Shown here one piece after another: positions 36,521-46,653 of a stretch of 64,000 nt of DNA. Source of the DNA: Varunaivibrio sulfuroxidans (GTDB lineage: Bacteria; Pseudomonadota; Alphaproteobacteria; Rhodospirillales; Magnetovibrionaceae); the NCBI RefSeq assembly GCF_029318635.1, contig NZ_CP119676.1, forward strand, positions 1,811,001 through 1,875,000, read 5' to 3'. The notes under the pieces are model-generated. The model did not search any database and was not told the origin of the DNA. It was given only the letters and a program-made list of their open reading frames with translations. Numbering within the stretch: the stretch's first letter is position 1; each line of letters begins with the position of its first letter. Made by a program: the position numbers and the translations under genes.

Positions 36521-37684
36521 TCATAAAGATGGAGGAGGGGTGTCGTTCGGAGGCAAAAAGGTCTCCGCCTGGTCGGCGCCCGGCGTTTCGACGTACAGCG
36601 AACGCGACGGAAAAGCGAACGACGATCCCGCCCCCTCGACAACTTCCTTGACGTGATAGGCGAGCTGCTCCTTGATCGCCAGCCATTCCCCCCAAACGGT
36701 CGTCTTGGTGAAGCAATACAGCATGATATCGATGGACGAGTCGTTGAACCGGTCGATACGCACGAACATCGCCACCTCGGGCGGCTTGGCGAAATCGTCG
36801 CCGGCCAACACATAGGCCTCGATATCGTCACGGATTTGGCGCAACTGGGCCACCGTGGTGCTGTAAACGACGCCGATTTTCCAATAAATCCGCCGGTGGG
36901 TCATTTTCGAAAAATTGACCACGGCGGTATCCGATAGCTTCGAATTGGGAACGTACACCGGCGCCTTGTCGAAGCGGCGCACCAAGGTAGAACGAAAGCC
37001 GATACTTTCCACGGTGCCCTCGACGGTGCCTTCGACCAAGATCCAGTCGCCTTGATTGAAGCGCTTTTCCGCGATCACCAGAAGACCCGCGATCAAGTTT
37101 TTAAACAGGTCTTGCGCACCCAGGGCGACGGCCACGCCAAACAGCCCCAGTCCGGCGATCAGCGGCCCCACCTGAATCCCCCAGATTTGCAGGATCGTCG
37201 CCGCGCCGATAAAAATAATCGCGGCCTTGATCGCCTTGACCAACCATTCCAGCATCGCCGCGGTGAACAGCTTTTCCAAACGCTTGAGGCCGTCGCTTAG
37301 GGGCGCCACGGCGCGGTGAAAGGCCCAGAAGATCGTGAACACGATCAGGCTGCGCACGATATTGTCGCCGAGCAGAGCATACGTGCTTCTCAGATTGAGA
37401 AAATCGACGGCGAAAAACGCACCCAGAACGATGGGAATAAACTGAATGGGTGGTTCGAGAACATCGACAATTCGATTGTCGATGTCGGTCTTTGTGCGCC
37501 GGGTCCAGGCTTCGAGCCGCGCCATGATGAAGGCGCTGACGACCCGCCGCAACACAATGAAGACAAGAAAAATACCCATCGCGCCCAGAATATGCCCGAT
37601 GTCAATCCCGAGGACCCCGGTGCGCCAGACCTGGACCACCAACACCCAGAATTTTTCCAACTTCACTCCAATGTCTTGACCCAT
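36521..37684 (-). CDS. mscS: Small-conductance mechanosensitive channel (MscS family)
   Basis: 387-residue inner-membrane channel. After several hydrophobic segments the pore helix and adjacent beta domain show the MscS pattern GPLIAGLGLFGVAVALGAQDLFKNLIAGLLVIAEKRFNQGDWILVEG (Ala/Gly-rich TM3 then AxDLxxNLxAGxxI), then IGFRSTLVRRFDKAPVYVPNSKLSD. It releases solutes on hypo-osmotic shock. The arsC gene follows 25 bases downstream and could be co-transcribed. Confidence 0.92.
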   Translation of the reverse strand: MGQDIGVKLEKFWVLVVQVWRTGVLGIDIGHILGAMGIFLVFIVLRRVVSAFIMARLEAWTRRTKTDIDNRIVDVLEPPIQFIPIVLGAFFAVDFLNLRSTYALLGDNIVRSLIVFTIFWAFHRAVAPLSDGLKRLEKLFTAAMLEWLVKAIKAAIIFIGAATILQIWGIQVGPLIAGLGLFGVAVALGAQDLFKNLIAGLLVIAEKRFNQGDWILVEGTVEGTVESIGFRSTLVRRFDKAPVYVPNSKLSDTAVVNFSKMTHRRIYWKIGVVYSTTVAQLRQIRDDIEAYVLAGDDFAKPPEVAMFVRIDRFNDSSIDIMLYCFTKTTVWGEWLAIKEQLAYHVKEVVEGAGSSFAFPSRSLYVETPGADQAETFLPPNDTPPPSL

Positions 37685-37786
37685 GACACCCCGAATACGT
37701 TAAAAAATGCGCCCCCGCATGGCGACGGTCCCCAGAGGTATCATGACTGCGCAATTTTCGGAAGGCCCGGCCTCATGTCTCACGCT

Positions 37787-38383
37787 TCACGCCTCCGGGT
37801 CCTCGGGGACGGCGTCGATGATGCGCCGGGCGGTATCGTAGGAAAATCCGGCGCGCGCCAGGGCCGCCATGTCCTTATCGCGGCGCACGGCGCGGGTGGC
37901 GGCGGGCGCAAAGGACCCCAACCTGCGCCTGCGGGCGAAGCGCAACGCCGCCTCGAATTCTTCATCCTGCGCCGAAAGCTCTTCTCCCGCGCCGTGCTTT
38001 TTTAGCGCCTCTTCGATGAGCTCCCCATCCACGCCCTTTTGCAAAAGCTTGGCCCGAATGGCCCGCGCCGAGTTTCCTTGACGACGTAAACTCGCAACCC
38101 GCGCCTCGGCATAGGCGCGGTCGTCAAGCAACCCCGAGGCGACAAACCGCGCGATCAACGCATCCACCCAGGTCTCGCCCTCCTTGGGGTCGGCGCCGTG
38201 ATGATAGGCCGATTTGACGACTTTACGCATCAGCACCGCGCGCAAATTAGCCGCCGATGAGGCAAACCGTTCGAGGTAGTATAACGCCGCGTTCTCCAGA
38301 TAGCGCGGCGTCACCTCGCGTACGCGCGAGGCCGCCGTGTTTTTTACCGCGCTTTTTTTCGATTTTTCTCTCTTCATCGACAT
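37787..38383 (-). CDS. recX: Regulatory protein RecX
   Basis: 198 residues of alpha-helical repeats. YLERFASSAANLRAVLMRKV, VDALIARFVASGLLDDRAYAEARVASLRRQGNSARAIRAKLLQKGVDGELIEEAL and ALRFARRRRLG are RecX features. It modulates RecA filaments. The N-terminus is Lys-rich (MSMKREKSKKSAVKN), and two ATGs (38383 and 38377) are possible. recA is not in the window. Divergent from the ABC-2 permease gene. Confidence 0.87.
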   Translation of the reverse strand: MSMKREKSKKSAVKNTAASRVREVTPRYLENAALYYLERFASSAANLRAVLMRKVVKSAYHHGADPKEGETWVDALIARFVASGLLDDRAYAEARVASLRRQGNSARAIRAKLLQKGVDGELIEEALKKHGAGEELSAQDEEFEAALRFARRRRLGSFAPAATRAVRRDKDMAALARAGFSYDTARRIIDAVPEDPEA

Positions 38384-38503
38384 AAAATCCTACATTGCGG
38401 CTTCACGTGGGGTGGCGTGCGCGGCTCTTTTCCCTATATTACCCCACATGCGCCCGCCGCCCGCAACGGCGACAATCTCGACAGTCCCGAGGAAACGAAA
38501 AAC

Positions 38504-39283
38504 ATGGACAATCTTGCCGGCAGTAACTGGATCGGCCTGGGCACCCTTTATGTGCGCGAGGTGCGCCGCTTTCTAAAAGTTTACACGCAAACCATCATTG
38601 GCCCAGTGGTTACGACACTATTATTCTTAGCCGTTTTCGTTCTGGCGATGGGACGTTCGGTCAGGATGGTCGGCGACATCCCGTTCACCGAATTCCTCGC
38701 CCCCGGCCTGATTATGATGGCGATGGTGCAAAACGCGTTCGCCAACACCTCGTCCTCGATCGTGATTTCGAAAGTCCAAGGCAATATCGTCGATACCCTG
38801 ATGCCGCCGCTGACCGCCCACGAACAAACCCTGGCGATCGCCATGGGCGGGGCGACCCGGGGTGTCGTGGTGGGCGTCGTCGTCGCCGCGGTGGTCGCCC
38901 TTTTCGTGCCCCTGCACATCCATCATTTCGGCTATATCCTATTTCACGCGGTGGGGGCGTCTTTGATGCTTTCCTTGCTCGGGCTAGTGGGGGGCATCTG
39001 GTCCGACAAGTTCGATCATATCGCGGCGGTCACCAACTTCATCGTGACCCCACTGTCATTTTTGTCGGGCACTTTTTATTCGATCAGCCGGCTGCCGGAA
39101 AATTTTCAGTTTTTCGCCCATATCAATCCCTTCTTCTACATGATCGACGGTTTTCGCTATGGCTTCATCGGCGTCGCCGACGCGCCGCCCATGCGCGGAC
39201 TTGCGGTGATTTTCTTCGTCAATCTGGTGTTGTGGGTCATTTGCTATCGCATGTTCAAGACCGGCTATAAACTGAAGGCGTGA
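38504..39283 (+). CDS. ABC-2 type transporter permease (no adjacent ATPase)
   Basis: 259 residues with six membrane segments; RRFLKVYTQTIIGPVVTTLLFLAVFVLAMG, FLAPGLIMMAMVQNAFANTSSSIV and FLSGTFYSISRLPENFQ are typical of NodJ/YadH-like ABC-2 permeases. Such proteins export polysaccharides or lipids with a separate ATPase. None is next to it: recX is divergent upstream and argD follows. ATG at 38504 is chosen; the frame extends further upstream without family support. Confidence 0.88.
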   Translation: MDNLAGSNWIGLGTLYVREVRRFLKVYTQTIIGPVVTTLLFLAVFVLAMGRSVRMVGDIPFTEFLAPGLIMMAMVQNAFANTSSSIVISKVQGNIVDTLMPPLTAHEQTLAIAMGGATRGVVVGVVVAAVVALFVPLHIHHFGYILFHAVGASLMLSLLGLVGGIWSDKFDHIAAVTNFIVTPLSFLSGTFYSISRLPENFQFFAHINPFFYMIDGFRYGFIGVADAPPMRGLAVIFFVNLVLWVICYRMFKTGYKLKA

Positions 39284-39351
39284 GCCTTCAGTTTCCGCCC
39301 AAACCCCCGCCACCACATACCGTCATCCGTTGACACCACGATGAAATAGCG

Positions 39352-39380
39352 TTGACAGCCCCGGTGCGGGGCCAGATACT
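39352..39380 (+). promoter_or_regulatory. Sigma-70-like promoter of argD
   Basis: TTGACA (39352-39357), 17-base spacer, GATACT (39375-39380), 65 bases upstream of the argD start. A short hairpin CCGTA-ATTT-TACGG (39391-39404) lies in the predicted leader. No ARG box is apparent. Confidence 0.6.
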
Positions 39381-39444
39381 CTCCGGCTTTCCGTAATTTT
39401 ACGGTCCGCGATGTCGCGGCCACAGCCAGTTGAAGGAGAGAATT

Positions 39445-40620
39445 GTGATCCCCGCGTTGATGCCAACGTACGCTCCCGGCGATGTCGTGTTCGAAAAGGG
39501 CGAAGGCGTTTATTTATACGACGTGGACGGCAAGCGATACCTGGATTTCGCCGCCGGCATCGCCGTCTCCTCGCTGGGCCATTGCCACCCCCATCTGGTG
39601 GCGGCGCTGCATGCGCAGGTGGATAAATTGTGGCACCTGTCGAACATGTACCGAATCCCCACGCAGGAGCGCCTGGCCCAACGGCTGGTCGATGCCTCCT
39701 TCGCCGACAGCGTGTTTTTCACCAACTCCGGGGCGGAGGCGGTGGAATGCGGCCTAAAGATGATCCGTAAGTATCACGACGACGCCGGAAATCCAGAAAA
39801 GTACCGCGTCATCGCGTGTCGCAACGCCTTTCACGGGCGCACCCTGGCGACCATCGCCGCCGGCGGCCAGGAAAAGCATCTTCAGGGTTTCGCCCCGGCG
39901 ATGGACGGCTTCGACCATGTCGCCTTCGGCAATCTAAACGAACTGCGCGCCGCCATCACCCCCCAGACCGCCGCCATCCTGGTCGAGCCGGTGCAGGGCG
40001 AGGGCGGCCTGCGCGCCGCCGACCCCGAATATCTAAAGCGCCTGCGCAGTGTCGCCGACGAGTTCGGCCTGCTTTTGATGTTCGACGAGGTGCAGTGCGG
40101 CATGGGCCGCACCGGCAAGCTGTTCGCCCATGAATGGGCCGACATCCGCCCCGACATCGTCGCCACCGCGAAGGGCATCGGCGGCGGCTTCCCCCTGGGT
40201 GCGTGTCTCGCCACCGAAAAAGCCGCCGTGCTCGGCGTCGGCAACCACGGCACCACCTATGGCGGCAACCCCCTGGCGACGACGGTCGGAAACGCGGTTC
40301 TCGATGTTATTTTGGAAGACGGCTTTCTCGGTCATGTGGTCGAGGTCGGCGGCGCCCTCAAGGCCGGGCTCGACGATCTGGCCCGGCGTTTCCCCCAGGT
40401 CTTCGTCGAAAGCCGAGGCCAGGGCTTGATGCTCGGCTTGAAATGCGCCCCCGGAGTCGAAAACCGCGATCTCAAAAAGACCCTGGAGGACGCCGGTCTT
40501 CTGGTCGCCCCGGCCGGAGAAAATGTGCTGCGCTTTCTGCCGCCGCTGATCATCGAACAAGCGCACGTCGAGGAGGCCCTGGGCATTCTCGCCGCGGTCG
40601 CCGCCCGGCAAGCGTCTTAA
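39445..40620 (+). CDS. argD: Acetylornithine aminotransferase
   Basis: PLP enzyme of arginine biosynthesis, about 391 residues. [96 protein letters not shown] and the PLP lysine in [14 protein letters not shown] are all present. The start is a GTG at 39445 placed by a strong AAGGAGAG site; the TTG at 39430 lies inside that site. Followed by argF after 12 bases, so an arg operon. Confidence 0.95.
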   Translation: MIPALMPTYAPGDVVFEKGEGVYLYDVDGKRYLDFAAGIAVSSLGHCHPHLVAALHAQVDKLWHLSNMYRIPTQERLAQRLVDASFADSVFFTNSGAEAVECGLKMIRKYHDDAGNPEKYRVIACRNAFHGRTLATIAAGGQEKHLQGFAPAMDGFDHVAFGNLNELRAAITPQTAAILVEPVQGEGGLRAADPEYLKRLRSVADEFGLLLMFDEVQCGMGRTGKLFAHEWADIRPDIVATAKGIGGGFPLGACLATEKAAVLGVGNHGTTYGGNPLATTVGNAVLDVILEDGFLGHVVEVGGALKAGLDDLARRFPQVFVESRGQGLMLGLKCAPGVENRDLKKTLEDAGLLVAPAGENVLRFLPPLIIEQAHVEEALGILAAVAARQAS

Positions 40621-40632
40621 GGAGCTCCCGCT

Positions 40633-41544
40633 ATGTCCAATCCTAAGCATTTTCTCGATCTCGATCGCCTTGACGCGCAAACGCTGCGGCGCATTTTGGA
40701 CCTGGGCGGCGACCTCAAACGCGCCCGGGCAGAAGGCGGGGACGATAAGCCCCTGCACGGCAAAACGCTGGCGATGATCTTCGAAAAACCGTCCACCCGC
40801 ACCCGGGTTTCGTTCGAGGTCGGCATGGTGCAGCTGGGCGGTCACGTGGTGATTTTGGGCGATCAGGATTCCCAGTTGGGCCGGGGCGAGACCGTCGCCG
40901 ACACGGCGCGGGTGCTGTCGCGCTATGTCAACGCCATCATGATCCGCACCGACGATCCGCAAAAACTCGTCGAGTTGGAGCAACACGCCGATATCCCGGT
41001 GATCAACGGGCTGACCGACCGCAGCCACCCCTGCCAGTTAATGGCCGACATCATGACCTATGAGGAACACCGTGGCCCTATCGCCGGGCGCACCGTCGCG
41101 TGGTGCGGCGACGGCAACAACATGGCGGTATCCTACATTCACGCCGCGGTGCGCTTCGGCTTCGCCCTGCGCCTAGCCTGCCCCGAGGCGCTCGCCGTAC
41201 CCGCCGACGTGCTCGCCTGGGCCGCCCGCGAAGGGGGCGACGTCACGCAAGGCAAGGATGCCGACGCGGCGTGCGCCGACGCGGATTTGATCGTCACCGA
41301 CACTTGGGTGTCGATGGGCGACGAGGACGCCGGGAAACGCCATAACATGCTGCAACCCTTCCAGATCGACGCCCGGCGCATGGCGTTGGCCAAGGACGAC
41401 GCCCTGTTCATGCACTGTCTGCCCGCCCATCGCGGTGAGGAGGTCACCGCCGAGGTCATCGACGGCCCCCGCTCGGTGATCTGGGACGAGGCGGAAAACC
41501 GTCTCCATGCGCAAAAGGGGATCCTGGCGTGGTGCTTGTCGTAA
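40633..41544 (+). CDS. argF: Ornithine carbamoyltransferase
   Basis: Forms citrulline from ornithine and carbamoyl phosphate, 303 residues. The carbamoyl-phosphate motif is [58 protein letters not shown] and the ornithine-binding [11 protein letters not shown] follow in order. ATG start with AAGGAGCTC upstream. Clustered with argD; hslO follows after an EamA gene, the common alphaproteobacterial order argD-argF-hslO. Confidence 0.97.
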   Translation: MSNPKHFLDLDRLDAQTLRRILDLGGDLKRARAEGGDDKPLHGKTLAMIFEKPSTRTRVSFEVGMVQLGGHVVILGDQDSQLGRGETVADTARVLSRYVNAIMIRTDDPQKLVELEQHADIPVINGLTDRSHPCQLMADIMTYEEHRGPIAGRTVAWCGDGNNMAVSYIHAAVRFGFALRLACPEALAVPADVLAWAAREGGDVTQGKDADAACADADLIVTDTWVSMGDEDAGKRHNMLQPFQIDARRMALAKDDALFMHCLPAHRGEEVTAEVIDGPRSVIWDEAENRLHAQKGILAWCLS

Positions 41545-41584
41545 GTCGGGGAAAACTCGCCCCCACGTAGGATCGGCCCCAAAC

Positions 41585-41608
41585 GGAGACGGAGGCGGAG
41601 GCGGAGGC
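41585..41608 (+). repeat. Hexanucleotide tandem repeat at the ribosome-binding site
   Basis: Four 6-base units, GGAGAC followed by three GGAGGC, immediately followed by AAGGTGG and the ATG at 41616. Each unit is itself Shine-Dalgarno-like, so copy number could alter the efficiency of translation of the transporter. Confidence 0.8.
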
Positions 41609-41615
41609 AAGGTGG

Positions 41616-42545
41616 ATGATCGCGGCATACCTTCAATTGGCGGCGGCGATGGCCGTGGTCGGGGCGAACATCGCCCTGGGCAAGGCGATCGTCGCCGTGG
41701 TCCCGGTTTTTGTTTTCGCCGCCGCGCGGTTTTTCATCGCCATCGTCATCTTATTTCCCCTCGCCCGCGGGATCGAGGGGCGCACCACCGCCGCGATTAG
41801 CCGCGGCCAATGGCGCGATCTGTTCTGGCAAGCTTTTTTCGGCGTCTTCCTGTTCACCGCATTCATGCTTCACGGCGTGCGGCTGACCTCGGCCTCCAGC
41901 GCCGGGGTGATCACCAGCACCATCCCGGCGGTGGTCGCGGTGCTGTCGGTGGCGATGCTGGGCGAGGCGATGAGCCGCCGGCGCGCCGGCGCCATCGCCC
42001 TGGCGGTGTTGGGCATCGCCGCAATCAATCTGGGCGATGCATCGTCGTTCGCCCGGCACGCCGCCGCGCCCGTACCCGGCGGCGGCGCGGCGGCGCTACT
42101 CGGTAACGCCCTGGTGCTGTGCGCTGTCGTCTCGGAGGCCCTATTCACCATTTTCGCCAAAAAGCTTTCGGGTAAAGTTCCGCCGATCACCATGGCGGCG
42201 TGGATCAACGCAATCGGCCTGGCCTTGTCGCTGCCTCTGGCGTGGTGGCAATATTCCGCCTTCGATATCCGCCGGGTTTCCCTGGTCATGGCGCTGGGGC
42301 TGGTGTATTACGCCCTCGCCGCCAGCGTCATTTCCCTGATGTTGTGGTATCGCGGGATTGTCCGGGTGCCCGCCTCGCTGGCGGGGCTGTTCACCGGCGT
42401 CATGCCCATCAGCGCGACGCTAAGCGCGACTCTGTTTCTGGGCGAAGCGTTTAGCGCGGCCCATGCTCTGGGCCTGGCCTTGGTCCTGACCGCGATCGTG
42501 ATTGGTAGTCGGGAAAAGCGAAAATCTCCGCCACTCGTGGGTTAA
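41616..42545 (+). CDS. EamA-family DMT transporter
   Basis: Ten-segment drug/metabolite transporter of 309 residues, two EamA halves. First half ends near residue 135 with AGVITSTIPAVVAVLSVAMLGEAMSRRRAGAIALAVLGIAAINLG; second half contains GLFTGVMPISATLSATLFLGEAFSAAHALGLALVLTAIVIG, the repeat of the same motif. The substrate is not predictable. Its start is preceded by a GGAGGC repeat. Inserted between argF and hslO, which are usually adjacent. Confidence 0.9.
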   Translation: MIAAYLQLAAAMAVVGANIALGKAIVAVVPVFVFAAARFFIAIVILFPLARGIEGRTTAAISRGQWRDLFWQAFFGVFLFTAFMLHGVRLTSASSAGVITSTIPAVVAVLSVAMLGEAMSRRRAGAIALAVLGIAAINLGDASSFARHAAAPVPGGGAAALLGNALVLCAVVSEALFTIFAKKLSGKVPPITMAAWINAIGLALSLPLAWWQYSAFDIRRVSLVMALGLVYYALAASVISLMLWYRGIVRVPASLAGLFTGVMPISATLSATLFLGEAFSAAHALGLALVLTAIVIGSREKRKSPPLVG

Positions 42546-42587
42546 CGGGATCGGTTAGGCATGTTTCGAAAAAATGATGAGGACGCG

Positions 42588-43541
42588 ATGACGACGGTTC
42601 CCGGGTTTGATCTGGTGCAAACCTTCCAAATTGAACGCTTCAACGTACGCGGGCGCCTCGTGCGCTTGCACGATACCATCGGCGACCTGTGTGCGCGCCA
42701 CGATTACCCGCCTCTCGTCGCCGCCCGGATCGGCGAGGCGGCGGCCCTGACCGCGGTGCTCGCCAGTTCGCTTAAATACGACGGCATGTTTTCCCTGCAA
42801 ATCCAAGGCGACGGCCCCCTGAGCATGATCTTGATCGACTTGGGCAGCGACGGCGCGATGCGCGGTTACGCCCGTTTCGACGCCGACGGCGTCAACATGC
42901 TGGAAGACGCCGACACCGCCCCCGATACGGCGCACCTGCTGGGCGCCGGGCACATGGCGTTCACCGTCGATCAAGGCGCGGACATGGAACGTTATCAGGG
43001 GGTCACCGCGCTGACCGGCGGCAGCCTCGCCGGCGCCGCCCACGAATATTTCCGCCAGTCCGAACAGTTGCCCACCGAAATCACCCTGTTTAACGCCACC
43101 GCCACGGACGGTGCGATCTCCTCCGGGGCGTTGATGATCCAAAAGATGCCCGACCACGGCGGAAATCGAGGCCGCAACGACAATGAAGGAGACCCCGAAC
43201 GTCGCCAGGCCGACGATAACGATTGGCGCGGCGCCGTGATGAAATTGCGTTCAATGACAAGTGAGGAGTTCCTCTCTCCCGAGCTGTCGCCGGAAACCCT
43301 TGCCTATCGCCTGTATCATGAAGATGGCGTGCGGGCGTTCGAGGCCAAGGCCCTCTTTCAACGCTGTCGGTGTTCGCGGGAAAAAGTGATCGCCACCCTC
43401 AAGTCTTTCCCCCGTGACGAGATCATCGACGAAACCGGGACCGTTTTGGTGGTCTGCGAGTTTTGCAAACGCGATTACCGCTTCGACGGTCCCGCGCTGG
43501 ATGACATATACCGCCCGGCGGAGGGCGACGAACCTTCATAA
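42588..43541 (+). CDS. hslO: Redox-regulated molecular chaperone Hsp33
   Basis: About 317 residues. QIERFNVRGRLVRL..., the MQ-type segment SLQIQGDGPLSMILIDLGSDGAMRGYARFD and TALTGGSLAGAAHEYFRQSEQLPT are Hsp33 features. The zinc/redox switch is CRCSREKV (C-x-C) ... VCEFCKRDYRF (C-x-x-C). In the cell it is activated by oxidative unfolding and prevents aggregation. An insertion rich in Asn/Asp (GGNRGRNDNEGDPERRQADDN) separates the halves. The ATG at 42588 behind GAGG is chosen; an in-frame ATG at 42561 is possible. Confidence 0.93.
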   Translation: MTTVPGFDLVQTFQIERFNVRGRLVRLHDTIGDLCARHDYPPLVAARIGEAAALTAVLASSLKYDGMFSLQIQGDGPLSMILIDLGSDGAMRGYARFDADGVNMLEDADTAPDTAHLLGAGHMAFTVDQGADMERYQGVTALTGGSLAGAAHEYFRQSEQLPTEITLFNATATDGAISSGALMIQKMPDHGGNRGRNDNEGDPERRQADDNDWRGAVMKLRSMTSEEFLSPELSPETLAYRLYHEDGVRAFEAKALFQRCRCSREKVIATLKSFPRDEIIDETGTVLVVCEFCKRDYRFDGPALDDIYRPAEGDEPS

Positions 43542-43614
43542 AAAGCCCCCTTGAAAAGAAGGCGGTCGGGGCCGATAGTCGTTGCCAGCGCTCACTCCAT
43601 ACGAGACCTCGCCC

Positions 43615-44202
43615 ATGTCGCTTCGCTCCGTCTTTATCCGCGCCGTCTTCGTCGTCGCCACGCTCGCCGTCGCCGGCTGCCAAACGACGCCGCCGACGCA
43701 GGTGCTGCCCGAAATCAGCTTCGTCTACAAGGCGCCGATCGCCCTGAACGTCGCCAAAATAGTGGTCCGTTCGACATACCAGGCGCCGCTCGCGCCCCCC
43801 CACATCGAATACCGCCTCGCGACGACGCCCGAAAAGGCCCTTCGGCGGTGGGCCGCCGACCGCCTAAGGGCCGTGGGCGATAGCGGTGTCGCCACCTTCG
43901 TCATCGAAAACGCCAGCGTTATCGCGCAACCTCTTAAAACCCCGGCCGGAATCGAAACGTTATTCGGCGCCGCGCAATCCGAACGTTATCGCGCGGACGT
44001 CAAGGCGGTGCTCGAAATTTCCGACGGCGGCGGCCACGGATTCGCGCGCGCCCAAGCGAGCCATACCCGCACCATCGCCGAGGACGCCTCGCTGAACGAC
44101 CGACAAAGAGTGTGGTTCGATCTGGTCGATAAGGTCACGCGCGCCTTCGACACGACCATGGAAAAAAATATTCGCGCGCATCTCGCGTCATGGATACGCT
44201 AA
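43615..44202 (+). CDS. Uncharacterised lipoprotein
   Basis: 195 residues. A signal peptide ends in the lipobox LAVAGC (Cys about residue 22), giving a membrane-anchored mature protein beginning CQTTPPTQVLPEISFVYKAPIALNVAKIVV. The body has repeating beta strand and helix patterns (YRADVKAVLEISDGGG, WFDLVDKVTRAFDTTMEKNIRAHL). I do not recognise the family with certainty. It follows hslO by 73 bases and is convergent with trkH. Confidence 0.72.
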   Translation: MSLRSVFIRAVFVVATLAVAGCQTTPPTQVLPEISFVYKAPIALNVAKIVVRSTYQAPLAPPHIEYRLATTPEKALRRWAADRLRAVGDSGVATFVIENASVIAQPLKTPAGIETLFGAAQSERYRADVKAVLEISDGGGHGFARAQASHTRTIAEDASLNDRQRVWFDLVDKVTRAFDTTMEKNIRAHLASWIR

Positions 44203-44232
44203 GGGCCACCATTACGGATTTTTACCCGTGTC

Positions 44233-45681
44233 CTAACCGCGCCAAAAAGTCGGCGAGAACAGCACCAGGACGGTGAACAGCTCCAACCGCCCCAACAGCA
44301 TCCCCACCGAAAGCATCCACTTGGCGGCGTCGGGCAGCGATTGGAAAGTCCCCGACGGGCCGACGATGGGACCTAACGCCGGGCCGACGTTGGCGATCGC
44401 GGTGGCGGCGCTGGAAATCGCGGTCAGGAAATCCAGCCCGACCAGCCCGAGGCCGATCGCCAGGGCGGCGAAGCACAGGCCGAAGACGAAAAAGAAACTG
44501 AGCACCGAGATGATCACCTCGTCATCCACCGGGCGGCGGTTGTAATAGGGGATGAAGACGCCGTGGGGCTGCAATAGGCGGTGCACCTGAACCCGCGTCG
44601 CGGCATACAGAATCTGGAAGCGAAAAATCTTAATCCCGCAGGTGGTCGATCCGGCGCAACCGCCGATGAACATGGTGAAAAAGAACAGCGGCAGCGCCAA
44701 GCTGCCCCAAAGGCCGAAATCGTGGGTAGCGTAGCCGGTGCCCGTCATCACCGAGATGACGTTGAAGGCGGCGTGGCGCAGAGCCGGCGCGATTCCCATT
44801 TGACCGCTCAGCCACAACCACGCGGTGGCGATCAGCACGATCGTGGCGGCGATGGTTAAAAACCAACGCACCTGACTGTCGAAAATCAAGGCGCGAACAT
44901 CGCCGCGCAACGCCTTAAGATAAAGGATAAACGGCAACGCGCCGACGATCATGCCCACGATGGCGACAATATCGATCGCCGTATTGTCGAACAGGCCAAC
45001 CGAAGCGTCGGAGTTCGAAAATCCGCCCGTGGCGAGGGTCGTCATGGCGTGCACCACGGCGTCGAAACCGGTCATCCCGGCCAGCTTATAGGCGACCGCC
45101 CAGATGATCGTCAGTCCCAGATAAATACCCCCGATCGCCGTCGCGATCTGGGTCGCCCGGGGCATCGTTTTTTCCGATTGGTCCGATGATTCCATGCGAA
45201 ACAACTGCATCCCGCCGACGCGCAACATCGGCATCACGGCGATCGCGGTGACGATAATACCGATCCCGCCCAACCATTGCAGCAACGCCCGCCACAACAA
45301 AATGCCGGGCGGGGCGTGATCAAGTCCGACGATCACCGTCGATCCCGTCGTCGTCAGGCCCGACATCGCCTCGAAAAAGGCATCGGTAAAGCTGAGCTTC
45401 AGTTCCGAAAAATGAAACGGCAACGCGGCGAACAGCGTCATCACGATCCAACTGAGGACGGTCATGATAAAGGCCTGGCGCGGGGTCAGACGGATTTCCC
45501 CGGAACGGCTCGTCAGGGTCATCGAGATGCCGACGAAAAGGGTCGCCCCCGCCGAAACGGTGAAGACTTGCCAATCGGCGTGGCCGACGGCCGCATCGAC
45601 CGCGGCCGGTATGATCATCCCTGCGGACAGCGTCACCAGCATCATGCCGATAACGATGAAGATGGGGCGGAAACCGATCAC
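44233..45681 (-). CDS. trkH: Potassium uptake protein TrkH
   Basis: 482-residue membrane subunit of the Trk/Ktr/HKT K+ transporter superfamily with four P-loop repeats. MSGLTTTGSTVIVGLD, MTTLATGGFSNSDAS, MTGTGYATHDFGLWG and AAATAIANVGPALGPIVGPSG contain the TxG/TTGS-like filter sequences; GSTTCGIKIFRFQIL is also typical. A GTG start is used. The cytoplasmic partner TrkA is not in the window. Confidence 0.93.
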   Translation of the reverse strand: MIGFRPIFIVIGMMLVTLSAGMIIPAAVDAAVGHADWQVFTVSAGATLFVGISMTLTSRSGEIRLTPRQAFIMTVLSWIVMTLFAALPFHFSELKLSFTDAFFEAMSGLTTTGSTVIVGLDHAPPGILLWRALLQWLGGIGIIVTAIAVMPMLRVGGMQLFRMESSDQSEKTMPRATQIATAIGGIYLGLTIIWAVAYKLAGMTGFDAVVHAMTTLATGGFSNSDASVGLFDNTAIDIVAIVGMIVGALPFILYLKALRGDVRALIFDSQVRWFLTIAATIVLIATAWLWLSGQMGIAPALRHAAFNVISVMTGTGYATHDFGLWGSLALPLFFFTMFIGGCAGSTTCGIKIFRFQILYAATRVQVHRLLQPHGVFIPYYNRRPVDDEVIISVLSFFFVFGLCFAALAIGLGLVGLDFLTAISSAATAIANVGPALGPIVGPSGTFQSLPDAAKWMLSVGMLLGRLELFTVLVLFSPTFWRG

Positions 45682-45917
45682 CCGAACGTCACTCCCTCAA
45701 ACCTCAACCCTAAAATTCGACGCCGGTCCCTGAAAAACACGAACCCACCCGGAGCGCCGCCCGGGGCGTCAAATTGAGCCTTTTGCGACGCCAACGTCAA
45801 GCCTCACGGCGCGGATGGAGCCGGACGGATGGACGGCGCGCCCCCACGCCCGCATTCATTCCCGTCCGGCGGGTGCGCGGCGCATATGGCCCTGGGGTCC
45901 GCAACCGCGGCCCGGCG

Positions 45918-46547
45918 TTAGGTGTTGGCCCCGTCCACCGTGCGCGACGGCGCGTTGGCGACCATGGCGAGAAATTCGCGACGGGTCGATGGGTCGTTGC
46001 GAAAGGCCCCTAGCATCCGCGACGTCACCATGGTGACGCCGGGCTTGTGCACACCCCGTGTGGTCATGCACTGGTGCGCGGCCTCGATCACCACGGCGAC
46101 GCCCAGAGGTTGCAGGACCTCGTCGATGGTGTTGGCGATCTGGGCGGTCATTTTTTCTTGAATTTGTAGGCGCTTGGCGTAGGCTTCGATGACTCGCGCC
46201 AATTTCGAAATGCCGACCACCCGGCGGTCGGGAAGATAGCCGACATGAGCCTTGCCGATAATCGGGGCAAGGTGGTGTTCGCAGTGCGACTCGAAACGGA
46301 TATCGCGCAACAGGACCAGTTCATCGTAGCCTTCGACCTCCTCGAAGGTGCGTTTGAGGATATCCTCCGGGTCCTCGTCATAGCCCCGAAAAAATTCGCC
46401 ATACGCACGCACCACCCGCCCCGGCGTGTCCAGTAAACCCTCGCGGCGGGGATCATCGCCCGCCCAACGCAGCAAGGTGCGCACCGCCTCTTCGGCCTCT
46501 TCACGCGTGGGTTTTTGATCGGTGTTCTCGGGGGAATTGGCGCTCAC
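45918..46547 (-). CDS. folE: GTP cyclohydrolase I
   Basis: First enzyme of folate synthesis, GTP to dihydroneopterin triphosphate, 209 residues. [25 protein letters not shown], the zinc site [21 protein letters not shown] (Cys and His) and HQCMTTRGV (second Cys) show the classic zinc-dependent type IA enzyme. GTG start at 46547. Transcribed alone; the 236 bases to trkH contain no gene. Confidence 0.96.
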   Translation of the reverse strand: MSANSPENTDQKPTREEAEEAVRTLLRWAGDDPRREGLLDTPGRVVRAYGEFFRGYDEDPEDILKRTFEEVEGYDELVLLRDIRFESHCEHHLAPIIGKAHVGYLPDRRVVGISKLARVIEAYAKRLQIQEKMTAQIANTIDEVLQPLGVAVVIEAAHQCMTTRGVHKPGVTMVTSRMLGAFRNDPSTRREFLAMVANAPSRTVDGANT

Positions 46548-46653
46548 GGTCAGTGTCCTTAAGGTTACGGTCGGCGGGTGGGAACGGCCTACGCACGAAT
46601 GCGTGGGCGCCTTATATTGTGCATTAAGATTATTAGAACTAAGCCTCTATTCT

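Noticed and set aside
36151..36831. 226-residue version of arsC
   Set aside because: The added N-terminus is antisense-like out-of-frame sequence over mscS; the 114-residue form matches ArsC exactly.
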